NCBI RefSeq assembly: GCF_015477605.1
Contig: NZ_JADLQX010000044.1
Coordinates: 1 to 44,643, forward strand
Reading direction: 5' to 3'
Origin: Nocardia amamiensis
GTDB lineage: Bacteria > Actinomycetota > Actinomycetes > Mycobacteriales > Mycobacteriaceae
Length of the DNA: 44,643 bases
The stretch's first letter is position 1. Each line of letters begins with the position of its first letter. Under the pieces are notes generated by a model that was given only the letters and a program-made list of their open reading frames with translations, was not told the origin of the DNA and made no database searches. Both the position numbers and the translations under genes were made by a program. Below, in pieces: positions 15,776-23,648 of the stretch.

Positions 15776-16464
15776 GATCCTTCTCCTGTCTGTGTGGTCG
15801 CGGTGTGATGAAGGCTGGTGATCGCGTCGATCACCTCGCGCCCGAGCTCGCGGACATCCGCCGGTGGGGTGGTGAGCGCGTCGACGCGGTGTTTTGAGTC
15901 CGGGGGTTGGTCGCCGGGGGTCCACACCGGCAGCGCGTCGTGACCGGCGAGTGTCCATTCCTCGTGCCAGTCCAGGTGCCAGACGTGCTCGACCAGTCCG
16001 CTGTAGAGGTCGCGGTCGCGGCGGATCTGCGCCGGGAGACGACCGGGCCGCGCAGCGACCGTCACCAGCCCCACCACGCTGCCCTCGCCTGCCAAGCCCG
16101 CATGATGCTGACGCAGCAACGCATCCGCGGCCGCCAACCCCGACACGGTCGCGCGTGCCACCACCAGCACATACGGCGACTCCCGACCGATCGGGGCAGG
16201 CCAGCGGCGATGGCAATCCGCAGCCGGTGCCAGCAGCCGCTCCAGGCTCGTGGTCCCGGCACCACCGTGCGCGCCCAACAACCACAGCAGCGGCGGACGC
16301 CCCTCCGGTACCACATTGGGGCGCACCGGAACCGGGCGATCCCACACCGGAGCCTGCAGTGCGCGCGGCGGAGCGACGACCGCCCGCGCCGACGGTGTGC
16401 GTGCATGACCCGTACCCGCGATAGTGGGGCGGTTGTGGTTGGTGGAGCGGGTGATGATGTCCAT
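15772..16464 (-). CDS. P-loop-like protein, DUF6668 type
   Basis: 230 residues, soluble. LLWLLGAHGGAGTTSLERLL (about residues 59-78) resembles the deviant Walker A of ParA/MinD-like proteins, but the lysine of GKT is replaced (GAGTTS), so nucleotide binding is doubtful. Further blocks: SPYVLVVARATVSGLAAADA, VVGLVTVAARPGRLPAQIRR, HVWHLDWHEEWTL. Such ATPase-like proteins are frequent in actinobacterial T4SS operons; the DUF6668 label is a recollection of that pattern. ATGA overlap with the downstream membrane gene. Confidence 0.65.
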   Translation of the reverse strand: MDIITRSTNHNRPTIAGTGHARTPSARAVVAPPRALQAPVWDRPVPVRPNVVPEGRPPLLWLLGAHGGAGTTSLERLLAPAADCHRRWPAPIGRESPYVLVVARATVSGLAAADALLRQHHAGLAGEGSVVGLVTVAARPGRLPAQIRRDRDLYSGLVEHVWHLDWHEEWTLAGHDALPVWTPGDQPPDSKHRVDALTTPPADVRELGREVIDAITSLHHTATTQTGEGS

Positions 16465-16476
16465 CGCGGCCGCCCC

Positions 16477-17256
16477 TCACGCCGGTTCCACCGCGACCAC
16501 AAGGGTGCGGTTGTCGCGGCTGGTGGTCGAGATGAATTGGCGGTGAACAACTCTGGAGTCGTTGGGCCATCGCTCGGTCACGGTGACCGCCCACCGATCC
16601 GGACCGGCGGGGATGATGTCCACGCAATGGGTGGTGCCGGTCGGGATGGCGTCGATTCCGGCTTGGATCTCCGCGTCACTGCCGAAACGCCCGTCCGGCG
16701 CCAGCAACGTCCGCACCGCCGTGGCGTCGCGTCGGGTGTAGTACGCGTACTCCAGCGCCAGAATCACCTCCGGCCCTGACGCGGCCGATCCCGCGCTGTT
16801 GCCACTGACCCGCTCCGGGCCGAATCGGCTCTCACACCAGGCCACCGGCACGGTCGAAGACGTAGGTGGCAGCGCGGTCGCCGGTGCGGGAGAACCGGTT
16901 GAAGGCGCCGATGCCGTCGGGGGCGAGGGCTGGGCAGGCCACACCCACACAACGGCGGACACGGTGGCGGCCACACCGATCATCGACAGCAGGCCGACCA
17001 CCGCCCCCCGCCGCGGGCGCGATGCTATGTGGCGCTGACGGATCGGCGGTTCCTGCACACCAGCGGGCTGCTCGGTCGGCTCGGCCGGGTGCGCGGCGGC
17101 GGGGTGAGGCAGCCACGTGGTGTAGTCCGGCCGGGCCGCGCCTGCGCGGACGAACGCCTGGCGGGACAGGGCGTCCAGATCGGTCGGCTCAGGCCATTCG
17201 GCCGACGGTGCGGAGTACACGTCGGGGACGGCGAATTCGCTGGTGTCGTCGGTCAA
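16477..17256 (-). CDS. Single-pass membrane protein with extracellular DUF8176/VirB8-like domain
   Basis: 259 residues: a long Pro/Ala-rich cytoplasmic N-terminus, a basic stop (RPRRG), one membrane helix (about 86-104: VVGLLSMIGVAATVSAVVWV), a disordered Ser/Thr/Pro linker and a folded C-terminal domain starting at WCESRFGPERVSG. That domain has a conserved-looking EYAYYTRRDATAVRTLLAPD and ends in strands (DNRTLVVAVEP). Architecture is that of VirB8-type periplasm-facing proteins of Gram-positive transfer systems. It is one of at least three such proteins in the operon. Confidence 0.65.
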   Translation of the reverse strand: MTDDTSEFAVPDVYSAPSAEWPEPTDLDALSRQAFVRAGAARPDYTTWLPHPAAAHPAEPTEQPAGVQEPPIRQRHIASRPRRGAVVGLLSMIGVAATVSAVVWVWPAQPSPPTASAPSTGSPAPATALPPTSSTVPVAWCESRFGPERVSGNSAGSAASGPEVILALEYAYYTRRDATAVRTLLAPDGRFGSDAEIQAGIDAIPTGTTHCVDIIPAGPDRWAVTVTERWPNDSRVVHRQFISTTSRDNRTLVVAVEPA

Positions 17257-17305
17257 CGGTCCTCCTTCCGTCTGATCACGTACGCGACCGCGCGCCGGGA
17301 CTGCT

Positions 17306-18853
17306 TTACGGTGTCGGCTGCGGGCGTGGGGGCCAGGTTTCGAACAGCCCTCCCCCGTTCGGTGTCTGACTCCTCGCCGGTGTGGGCGTGGCGGTGGTCG
17401 AGGTTCCGGCCGCAGGTGTCGGCGTGGACGAGCGCGGCGTGCTCGGTGCCGGTTTGGTGGCGGTGAGGTCGTGGGCGAGGGCGCTGAACCAGTCGGCGGT
17501 GAACTGCACGGGGGTGGCGCCGTCGGCGGCGACCGGGTGGGCGGTGTAGGCGCCGCGGCTGGTGATCGCGTCGCTGTATTTCACCCCGGTCGTGGTGTCC
17601 ACCAGGCCGGTGTTCTCGGCGACGTTGGATACCACTGCTTCGAATGCCTGATTGACCAGCCGCGACACCGTGGTCGGGGGCACCAGTTGCGGCAGCGCGC
17701 CCAGCAGCTTCTGCCCCAGCACCGCCAAACCGGCGGCTGGATTCGCCAACCCGGCAGCAGCGATCTCGGCGATGTTGGTGGGTGTGATGACCGCTTTGGC
17801 CACCGTGATCACCGAATTCAACGCGATCGTGCCGACTTTCAGTACCGCTTTCAACACGTCGTTGATCTGCAACGGGGTACGCGGGTCAGACGCCTCCGCC
17901 ATACGCGCCGACAGCGACGTCCTGGTCGACAGTGACAGCGAGGCAAGGGAATTGCCGTGGATGTCGTTGTTCACCACGTTGGTCACGGTCTTGATGGCGG
18001 TGAACGCCAACGCCTGGGTCACCGACGCCAGAGCCCGCAGCGGGTCACCGCCGGACTGATCGGCCGCGGCGACGATATTGGAGACCACTCGCAGGATCGG
18101 TGCCTGCTCCGGGGTGTCGCACGCCAGATCCCCGGCGATGCAGAAACTCGCCACCCGCCCGGCCAAGGCACCGAAATCCGTGGGCGCACCGCGCTGGGGG
18201 CCGATCCCGCCGCCGGTCAACGGCTGCTGCGCCAACGCCTGCATCCGCGCCACCGCACCGCCCGATGTCCCTGGCGCTGCGTCCGGAACCGTCTTGCCGG
18301 GCCGGCCGGGAAACAGCGCTGCCGCAGGGTTTCGGCTCGGGTCACCGAACAGCGCCACCCCCGCCACCTGATCGGCCGGGACCCCGCCGGCGCCGCGCGC
18401 GACCAGTTGCGCGAACTGCGACGCGACCTGCGCTCCTTGCCCAGCCCCGGCTACCGCGACCTGACCTTCTGGGCAGCGCGCCACGAAATCCGACGCCGTC
18501 TGCGACAACGCCGCCACCGCGTCTTCGATACCGCGCGAATACGCCGTGCCGCCTGCACCGGCCCCACCGGCAGCGGCCGGGTCGAGAGCCAACGGCACAT
18601 ACAACCGCTGCACCGATCCCTGCGGAGCGTCGGCCAGCATCGGCCGAAACACTTGCCCCAACACCCCGGAGTCGGTGTCGGGTGCCGCGTCCGCCGCAGC
18701 TTGCCCCGCACCTTGCACACCGAGCACCAGCAACGCAGCACAATCCTGACCGGTCGCCGGTTGCGCCGCGGCGACCGGAACGCCAGCCACCACCGCGGTG
18801 CTGGCCACACCGACGGCGGCGGCCGCCAGCAGCCGCCGCGGCAGCGTACTCAC
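17306..18853 (-). CDS. Secreted cutinase-fold protein without the nucleophile serine
   Basis: 515 residues from the GTG at 18853, preferred over 18859 because GAGGAG is then correctly spaced and the start overlaps the upstream stop as GTGA. Signal peptide about 1-31. The cutinase-family fold is recognisable (CAALLVLGVQGAG, QTASDFVARCPEGQVAVAG, VAGVALFGDPSRNP, FCIAGDLACD), but the G-x-S-x-G elbow reads GAGQG: glycine replaces the serine. The terminal His is not evident. A long C-terminal extension with amphipathic helices and a Ser/Thr/Pro tail follows. It is probably a structural or binding protein for the mycomembrane end of the channel rather than an esterase. Confidence 0.8.
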   Translation of the reverse strand: MSTLPRRLLAAAAVGVASTAVVAGVPVAAAQPATGQDCAALLVLGVQGAGQAAADAAPDTDSGVLGQVFRPMLADAPQGSVQRLYVPLALDPAAAGGAGAGGTAYSRGIEDAVAALSQTASDFVARCPEGQVAVAGAGQGAQVASQFAQLVARGAGGVPADQVAGVALFGDPSRNPAAALFPGRPGKTVPDAAPGTSGGAVARMQALAQQPLTGGGIGPQRGAPTDFGALAGRVASFCIAGDLACDTPEQAPILRVVSNIVAAADQSGGDPLRALASVTQALAFTAIKTVTNVVNNDIHGNSLASLSLSTRTSLSARMAEASDPRTPLQINDVLKAVLKVGTIALNSVITVAKAVITPTNIAEIAAAGLANPAAGLAVLGQKLLGALPQLVPPTTVSRLVNQAFEAVVSNVAENTGLVDTTTGVKYSDAITSRGAYTAHPVAADGATPVQFTADWFSALAHDLTATKPAPSTPRSSTPTPAAGTSTTATPTPARSQTPNGGGLFETWPPRPQPTP

Positions 18854-19797
18854 GCGCACTCCTCGCCAGTTTCTGCGGGAGCTTCCTCGTCGGTGGCCGC
18901 GATGTCGGGTTCCGGCTCCGGCTCAGTGGGGACATCCGGGCTGTCTTCCGGTGTCTGGTCCTCAGGCTGCTGGGCCGGATCGAGATGGGTGTCCGAGCCC
19001 AGGGCCGCGGCAGCGGCCGCGCCGACACCCGCGCCGACGACGCCCGCGGCGACGGTCGCGGGAATCCCCACCACCGCAGCGCCGGTCATGCATCCGACAA
19101 CACCGCCGACGAACGCACCCAGCGGCGCCGCGACTCCCGCCGACACGGCGCCGCCGATCACACCGCCCGCGACACCGCCGACCACCATGCCCGCCGCGCA
19201 GCCCGCCAAACCGCCGACGAACCCGCCCGCGCCGGCGCCGACACTCCAACCAGCGACACCACCGACCATCGTCGCGGCCGCGCGCCGGTCGGACTGATCG
19301 ATCGGCAACCCGGCCGCGTCGAATCCGGCCGCGATCCACCACTCGGCGGTGTCGGCCAGATCCTGCGCCACAGCCTGCGCCTCCGGCGGAACCCAATCCG
19401 GCACCACCACCGTGTCGGTTCCGAACCGCATCGTCCGCATCGTCCGCGGCGGCGGAGGAGGCGGCGGACCCGGCTCGGTGGCGGGGGCTTCCTCGGCCTG
19501 CTGCGCCTGGGCCTCGTCATCCGCTTCGGGTGCCGGCGCAGGCGGCCGCGTCGTGACCACCGGTTGCGTCTGTTGACTCGGGCGCGGCCGGGCGGGTTTG
19601 GGCAGCAGATCGACAACCGTCGGGGTGTCCTCCGGCGGCGCAGGAGGCGGTGGCGGCGGGGGTGTCGTGCTCAAACCGGGCTGTCCTTGTCCTGGCGACT
19701 CCAGACCCGGTTGGGCGGCATATGCCGGTCCCGCGGCGAGCGCGGCGACGACAGCTGTCGCCGCGAACGCCAGCATCGGCTTGCGTTGAATAGTCAT
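18850..19797 (-). CDS. Secreted Pro-rich protein with a Gly/Ala zipper membrane domain
   Basis: 315 residues from the ATG at 19797 (GAGGAA upstream). A signal peptide ends at AYA-AQP. Two proline runs (PPPPPPP at about 46-53 and 118-124) flank Q/E/A-rich linkers. About 40 residues around WWIAAGFDAAG precede a ~110-residue region of tightly packed GxxxG repeats (VGGVAGWSVGAGAGGFVGGL, GVVGAGVGAAAA). Gly-zipper segments of this kind insert into or oligomerise at membranes. The tail is very acidic and ends in ECA. It overlaps the cutinase-fold gene, so the two should be exported together. Possibly spans the wall (Pro-rich rods) to the outer lipid layer. Confidence 0.65.
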   Translation of the reverse strand: MTIQRKPMLAFAATAVVAALAAGPAYAAQPGLESPGQGQPGLSTTPPPPPPPAPPEDTPTVVDLLPKPARPRPSQQTQPVVTTRPPAPAPEADDEAQAQQAEEAPATEPGPPPPPPPRTMRTMRFGTDTVVVPDWVPPEAQAVAQDLADTAEWWIAAGFDAAGLPIDQSDRRAAATMVGGVAGWSVGAGAGGFVGGLAGCAAGMVVGGVAGGVIGGAVSAGVAAPLGAFVGGVVGCMTGAAVVGIPATVAAGVVGAGVGAAAAAALGSDTHLDPAQQPEDQTPEDSPDVPTEPEPEPDIAATDEEAPAETGEECA

Positions 19798-19972
19798 AGG
19801 TTCCTCAGATCCTCGCTCCGGCTTCACCAGCACGAATCAGTCAGCGTGGGCAGATATTTGCGGGGGTCAGTCATGAGGCCGCGAGCTTGGTGTCGGCCGC
19901 CAACACAGTGACCGTGTGGGAAGGAGACGAACTGGCCTCGCTGTCCTCGACTGCGACGCACGGCCTGCGGGT

Positions 19973-20335
19973 TCACCGCCCGCCTCCCAGTGACAGCGGC
20001 GGCCATCCGAGGAAATGGCCGAGGAAACCAGCGAATGCCTCGACCATCGAGGTGATCGCGCCGACGATGCTATGTGCGATGTCGGGCATCGGATCGGGCA
20101 TCGGCGCGGGGAGGGGAACTGCTTCAGCCGCAGTAGCCTGCGATGACGCCACTGCTGGTTCCGAAGCCAGCACCTGCGTGCTGCCCGCCGGCACCGTGAG
20201 GTGATATCCGCTCACCGGCGTCGAGCCCTGTCCAGGATCGGCAGTGCCGACTCCGCTCAACGCGACGGACATACCCACCGGCAGCGCACCGAGCAACACA
20301 GCTCGCCGGAGGCGACCTCGCTTACGCTGGTCCAT
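19973..20335 (-). CDS. Small secreted protein heading the transfer operon
   Basis: 120 residues from the ATG at 20335, with GAGGAG at good spacing. Basic n-region (MDQRKRGRLRRA), hydrophobic core (VLLGALPVGMSVALSGVG) and cleavage near GTA-DP. The mature part has two hydrophobic/amphipathic stretches near the C-terminus (DIAHSIVGAITSMVEAFAGF, LGHFLGWPP). No family recognised. It is the first gene of the 20.3-8.9 kb transfer block and is separated from the next by 175 bp, in which I see nothing convincing beyond a weak 16-codon frame from 19874. Confidence 0.6.
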   Translation of the reverse strand: MDQRKRGRLRRAVLLGALPVGMSVALSGVGTADPGQGSTPVSGYHLTVPAGSTQVLASEPAVASSQATAAEAVPLPAPMPDPMPDIAHSIVGAITSMVEAFAGFLGHFLGWPPLSLGGGR

Positions 20336-20745
20336 TGTCTGACACTCCTCATTCGATGAGTCTTGTGAACGCCACAGCGACCGCGCTCGACTGGAACGCG
20401 AACGGGGTAATCCGCGGTCCCGGCGACAACTGCCAGGCATCGGCAACCGACACCCCTGCACCGCGTGGAATTCACTCGATACGGGAAAGCCGCTCGACCT
20501 CATCGACCGCGAGCCGAGAGTGAAACGACGCTGCATCCAGTTCCGCCACCAGCGAGATACCGGGAAACCCATCGAAAAAGGGCGCACTCGTACTGTATGC
20601 CCATCAGCCGTTCACCGCAATAACGAATGGCCGCAGAACGGTGATCGTTTGGCTGCTCTGGTATTTGCGCAATCGAGCATCGAACACCGAGAACCGTCAT
20701 CGTATGCCTGCGGTTGATGAACCGTATCGACTCCCACTTCGAAAC

Positions 20746-20768
20746 ACACCCGCGCTGGGTGACATTTT
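20746..20768. promoter_or_regulatory. Palindromic operator, site 1
   Basis: ACACCC-GCGCT-GGGTGA followed by CATTTTC. Same 5-bp spacer and T-rich right flank as the other members of the family. Confidence 0.6.
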
Positions 20769-20792
20769 CAGATGAAACGAAAGCCGCTAAAG

Positions 20793-20809
20793 ACACCCAA
20801 AGCGGGTGT
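20793..20809. promoter_or_regulatory. Palindromic operator, site 2
   Basis: ACACCC-AAAGC-GGGTGT, perfect 6-bp arms and 5-bp spacer, 47 bp from site 1 (start to start). Confidence 0.6.
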
Positions 20810-20940
20810 GCTTCAGGCATTGACACACCGCTATCAGCGCGGAGTACCGTGTGATACGGCAGAGCAATTCTTCTGCTGGCGAGAAATTCGAGACTCTAAT
20901 TCGCCGGGCAATCCGGCCGATACCCGAGCAGAGTTCTCGA

Positions 20941-20978
20941 CCGGCGCTGTCGCCTTCCCCCCAAAGAGACAGCGCCGG
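20941..20978. other. Strong hairpin upstream of the 91-residue gene
   Basis: CCGGCGCTGTC (20941-20951) and GACAGCGCCGG (20968-20978) are perfect 11-bp inverted arms around a 16-base loop containing six consecutive C. No T-run follows. Could be an RNA structure, a GC-type terminator or a protein site. Confidence 0.6.
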
Positions 20979-21224
20979 ATCTGCGCTTACACATCAGACT
21001 TCGTCACCTCGACTGGTGTGTGTCGCCCCCACACCCGGCAGTCGTGAGCTGGTCGCTGCGGCCGCGGCGGAGTTTTGCAGCCGAGCTGGGACAGTCTCCC
21101 GGTTTCATCTGCTCACGCAGCGGTAGAGCCTGATCTCAGCCGTTACGCTGTAGCGACAGCACAATCACACCGGGCAGCACCAACGGGGCGGAGCTCGGTG
21201 TCACCACCAGGAGGGGACCCGGCC

Positions 21225-21500
21225 ATGGAAGAAATAGACGGCGTCAGCGACAGCGACCTGGCGTACTTGGAGTCATTCCGGGTGCCTGGCCTACACCACA
21301 CCTCGCCGCCGCTCGTCTACACCTGCCAGGACAGCGCCTGGATCCGTGCACAGGCTGCCGATGATGCTGTCCGGTTCCAGCAGTTATTTCCGCCGCTGCC
21401 GCCCCTTCGCCCGAGCAGTCGCCGACCGCGTGGCTGGCTGGAGCGGGCGAGGATGCGCTTTCAGCGGATTCGATCGAAGCGGACAGGCTTTCCTAACTAG
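21225..21500 (+). CDS. Short protein related to the C-terminal half of the XRE regulator at 39348
   Basis: 91 residues from the ATG at 21225, with GGAGGGG well placed upstream. The start (GVSDSDLAYLESFRVPG) matches the segment after the HTH of the 304-residue regulator (EVTDDDISYLENFKGPA), and FPPLPPLRPSSR matches FPMLRPAPRGS there, so it is probably a relative that lacks the HTH. The C-terminus is strongly basic. It may be a truncated regulator, an anti-regulator made of the effector or dimer domain only, or a relic. It is isolated on the plus strand and faces the minus-strand operon. Confidence 0.55.
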   Translation: MEEIDGVSDSDLAYLESFRVPGLHHTSPPLVYTCQDSAWIRAQAADDAVRFQQLFPPLPPLRPSSRRPRGWLERARMRFQRIRSKRTGFPN

Positions 21501-21704
21501 TTACCGCTCGGGACCATTTGGAGCCGGTGGATTCGAGTTCGGCTTGTGTTGGTGGCGGGAGATTCTGCGCCGCAGCCGAACTCTGAGTTTCCGCCGCTTG
21601 CGTTGAGGGACCGCCGCTGTGGTGTGTTCTGCGGGGTGTCGCCGCCAGCCGATAAAAGACGCGGCTGTTGCATGGTCTGCGACAGTCTTGCTCCAGTTCC
21701 ACAT
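21501..21704 (-). CDS. 67-residue Arg-rich basic protein
   Basis: ATG at 21704 with CAGGAGTCCT just upstream. The N-terminus (MWNWSKTVADHATAASFIGW) is hydrophobic/aromatic and the rest is densely basic (PQRKRRKLRVRLRRRISRHQ). It follows the acyl-CoA oxidase gene by 72 bp and ends one base from the convergent plus-strand gene. Function unknown; DNA binding or a chance frame are both possible. Confidence 0.4.
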   Translation of the reverse strand: MWNWSKTVADHATAASFIGWRRHPAEHTTAAVPQRKRRKLRVRLRRRISRHQHKPNSNPPAPNGPER

Positions 21705-21776
21705 AGGACTCCTGATGGTTGGTCAGCGGCGAGGTCCGGGTGTGGCGATGTGGATGACGGTGCGCGGATTGCGGGT

Positions 21777-23648
21777 CTAGCGCGGGTGTCCTGTGGTGGT
21801 GTCGGCGAAGTCGGAGGTGTGCCAGCCCAGTTGTGTGGTCCAAGCGGTGATGTAGTCGGGTTGGTCGATGAGTGCTGGCAGGCGCGGGACGTCGAAACCT
21901 TCCAGCAGGGTTGTGCTCAGGTGGGGGGCGAGCGCGGTGTATCGGGTGGTGAGCTGGTGCTCGATGGCGGTGGCGCGTTTGGCTGGTAGCTGGTGGTGGG
22001 CGGCGTACCAGCGGGCGTGGGTGTTGATGCGCTCGAGGGCATACACGGCGGCGAGGTCGGTGAGGATTGTTTTGGCTTGGGGCTCGTCGGTTTCGGCGGC
22101 GCACGCGAATAGCGCGTCGGCTGTCAGGCGGTCGGTGACCGCGATCGCGATTTCGGTGGCCGCGGAGTCGGGTCCGATCGCGGCGACTCCGGTGAGGGTT
22201 CCGGTTTTCGCGGCGGCGACGATGGCCTGTTCGCGTTCGTGGAGCATGGCGTTCCACCACGGCAGTCCATCAGGGGTGTCGAGGACCTGCAGCTGGGAGA
22301 TGTCCATATGCCGGGGTGCGCGTCCGGCGGCGACGAGCGCGGGGGTGCGGCCGGTAGCCACCAGCAGCGCGGAGTTGGCTCCTTCGGCGGTGACCATCCC
22401 AGCGGCGCGCAGGGTGTAGTCACCGAGGTAGTTGAGCCCCGAAAGCCCTTGTGCGCCTGTGATTCTTCGGCAGATCTCCAGTACGTGGGCGGCGGTGTCG
22501 GTGGCCCGGGGTTTGGCCAGCATCGCCATGGGTGCGGCGGTGGGGTCGGGTTCGGTGCTGGTGAATCTCGCTCGGGTGAGGGTGGTCAGTGCGGTGGCAG
22601 CGGCGATCTGGGCTGCGCAGGAGATGAGGCTGCGCCGGATGCCGTCGCGCTCGCCGAGCAGCACACCGCCTGCGGTGCGGCGTTGGTGGGCGTAGCGGGT
22701 GGTGATGCACCAGCCGGCGCGCGCGCTGGCCAGTGCCGCACCGGCATACAGCGCGCGGCCGGTTTGCAGGGTGCCGATGCTGGCGTGGAAACGCTCGTGC
22801 CGGTTGAGCTCGCAGTGGAACTGGCCGTTTTCGTCGAAGCGACCCAGGTTCCCGCACAGCAGCGCGTCTTCGGGGAGTGGCTTTTCGCGGAACCGGAATC
22901 CGGCGTGGTCCATTTCCGGTCCACCGACCGACGGCGGCAGCGCCCGCAGTTCGATACCGTCGGTGAGGGTGCCGTCGGGGCCACGCAGGACGACCAGGAA
23001 CGGCCACACGCCTTCGTCTACGCCGCTGACCAGCAGCCGGGCTAAGACCACACCGATCTTGGATACGGTCTCCTCAGCGATGTTCGGCAGGAATTTGATG
23101 CTGTCCGGGCTGGGGGTGTGCAGCAGAAACCGCCGCGGGCCCGGTTGCCAGATCGCCTGGGTCTGCACCCCGAGCAGGTCGGTGCCGTGGCCGAGTTCTG
23201 TGCCTGCGAACGCCCCGCTGGCGGTGCCGTCCTCGAGCGCGTCCAGGCAGGCACGCTGGTATGCGGTGCCGGTGCCGAGGTTCAGCACGGGTGTAATGCC
23301 GAGGTTGAAGCTGTGCAGGACGGTCAGCAGCCGCGGCGCTTCGATCGCGGAGTGATCGTAGATGGCGCACAACAAGTCGAAGTCGCGGGCGATGGCGGTG
23401 GCCGACCCTCCGAGCGCGGCGACGAGCTGGGCCATGAGCGTGTAGCCGTGGCGGGCGGTGTCGGTGTAGCTGCGGCCGGGGACCGGGAGGTCACCGAGGT
23501 TGTGGATGATGTCGCGGACGCGTTCCTTTTCGGGCAGGCCGGTTCCCGCGATGCGGTGTCGCAGCGCGGCGCTCGCCGGGCGGTGCACGGTGGTGGAATG
23601 CAGGGAACGCAGATAGGCTCGGCCGTCAGGCGGGGTTGTCGTGGTCAC
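21777..23648 (-). CDS. Acyl-CoA oxidase/dehydrogenase superfamily flavoenzyme
   Basis: 623 residues from a GTG at 23648 (GTGA overlap with the monooxygenase gene). The length, and the block GAFAGTELGHGTDLLGVQTQ that replaces the FAMTE.GxGSD motif of acyl-CoA dehydrogenases, point to the longer, peroxisomal-type acyl-CoA oxidase branch. Further signatures: AGWCITTRYAHQRRTAGG, VLEICRRITGAQGLSGLNYL and the Gly-rich DYTLRAAGMVTAEGAN. It would introduce a trans-2 double bond into an acyl thioester with FAD and pass electrons to oxygen or another acceptor. Together with the two genes before it, it forms a lipid-modifying trio; the substrate is not evident. Confidence 0.8.
   Translation of the reverse strand: MTTTTPPDGRAYLRSLHSTTVHRPASAALRHRIAGTGLPEKERVRDIIHNLGDLPVPGRSYTDTARHGYTLMAQLVAALGGSATAIARDFDLLCAIYDHSAIEAPRLLTVLHSFNLGITPVLNLGTGTAYQRACLDALEDGTASGAFAGTELGHGTDLLGVQTQAIWQPGPRRFLLHTPSPDSIKFLPNIAEETVSKIGVVLARLLVSGVDEGVWPFLVVLRGPDGTLTDGIELRALPPSVGGPEMDHAGFRFREKPLPEDALLCGNLGRFDENGQFHCELNRHERFHASIGTLQTGRALYAGAALASARAGWCITTRYAHQRRTAGGVLLGERDGIRRSLISCAAQIAAATALTTLTRARFTSTEPDPTAAPMAMLAKPRATDTAAHVLEICRRITGAQGLSGLNYLGDYTLRAAGMVTAEGANSALLVATGRTPALVAAGRAPRHMDISQLQVLDTPDGLPWWNAMLHEREQAIVAAAKTGTLTGVAAIGPDSAATEIAIAVTDRLTADALFACAAETDEPQAKTILTDLAAVYALERINTHARWYAAHHQLPAKRATAIEHQLTTRYTALAPHLSTTLLEGFDVPRLPALIDQPDYITAWTTQLGWHTSDFADTTTGHPR

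Larger units (their letters stand above)
20336..21224. other. Gene-free region upstream of the transfer operon
   Basis: About 890 bp without a credible gene; the frames found there have poor codon bias. It holds two palindromic operators (20746 and 20793) and an 11-bp-arm hairpin (20941-20978), so it is probably the control region for the minus-strand transfer operon and for the short plus-strand gene at 21225. Confidence 0.6.

Noticed and set aside
20336..21224. CRISPR-type or tandem repeat array in the larger gene-free regions
   Set aside because: No regularly spaced direct repeats were seen there; the recurring motifs are single palindromes with irregular spacing.
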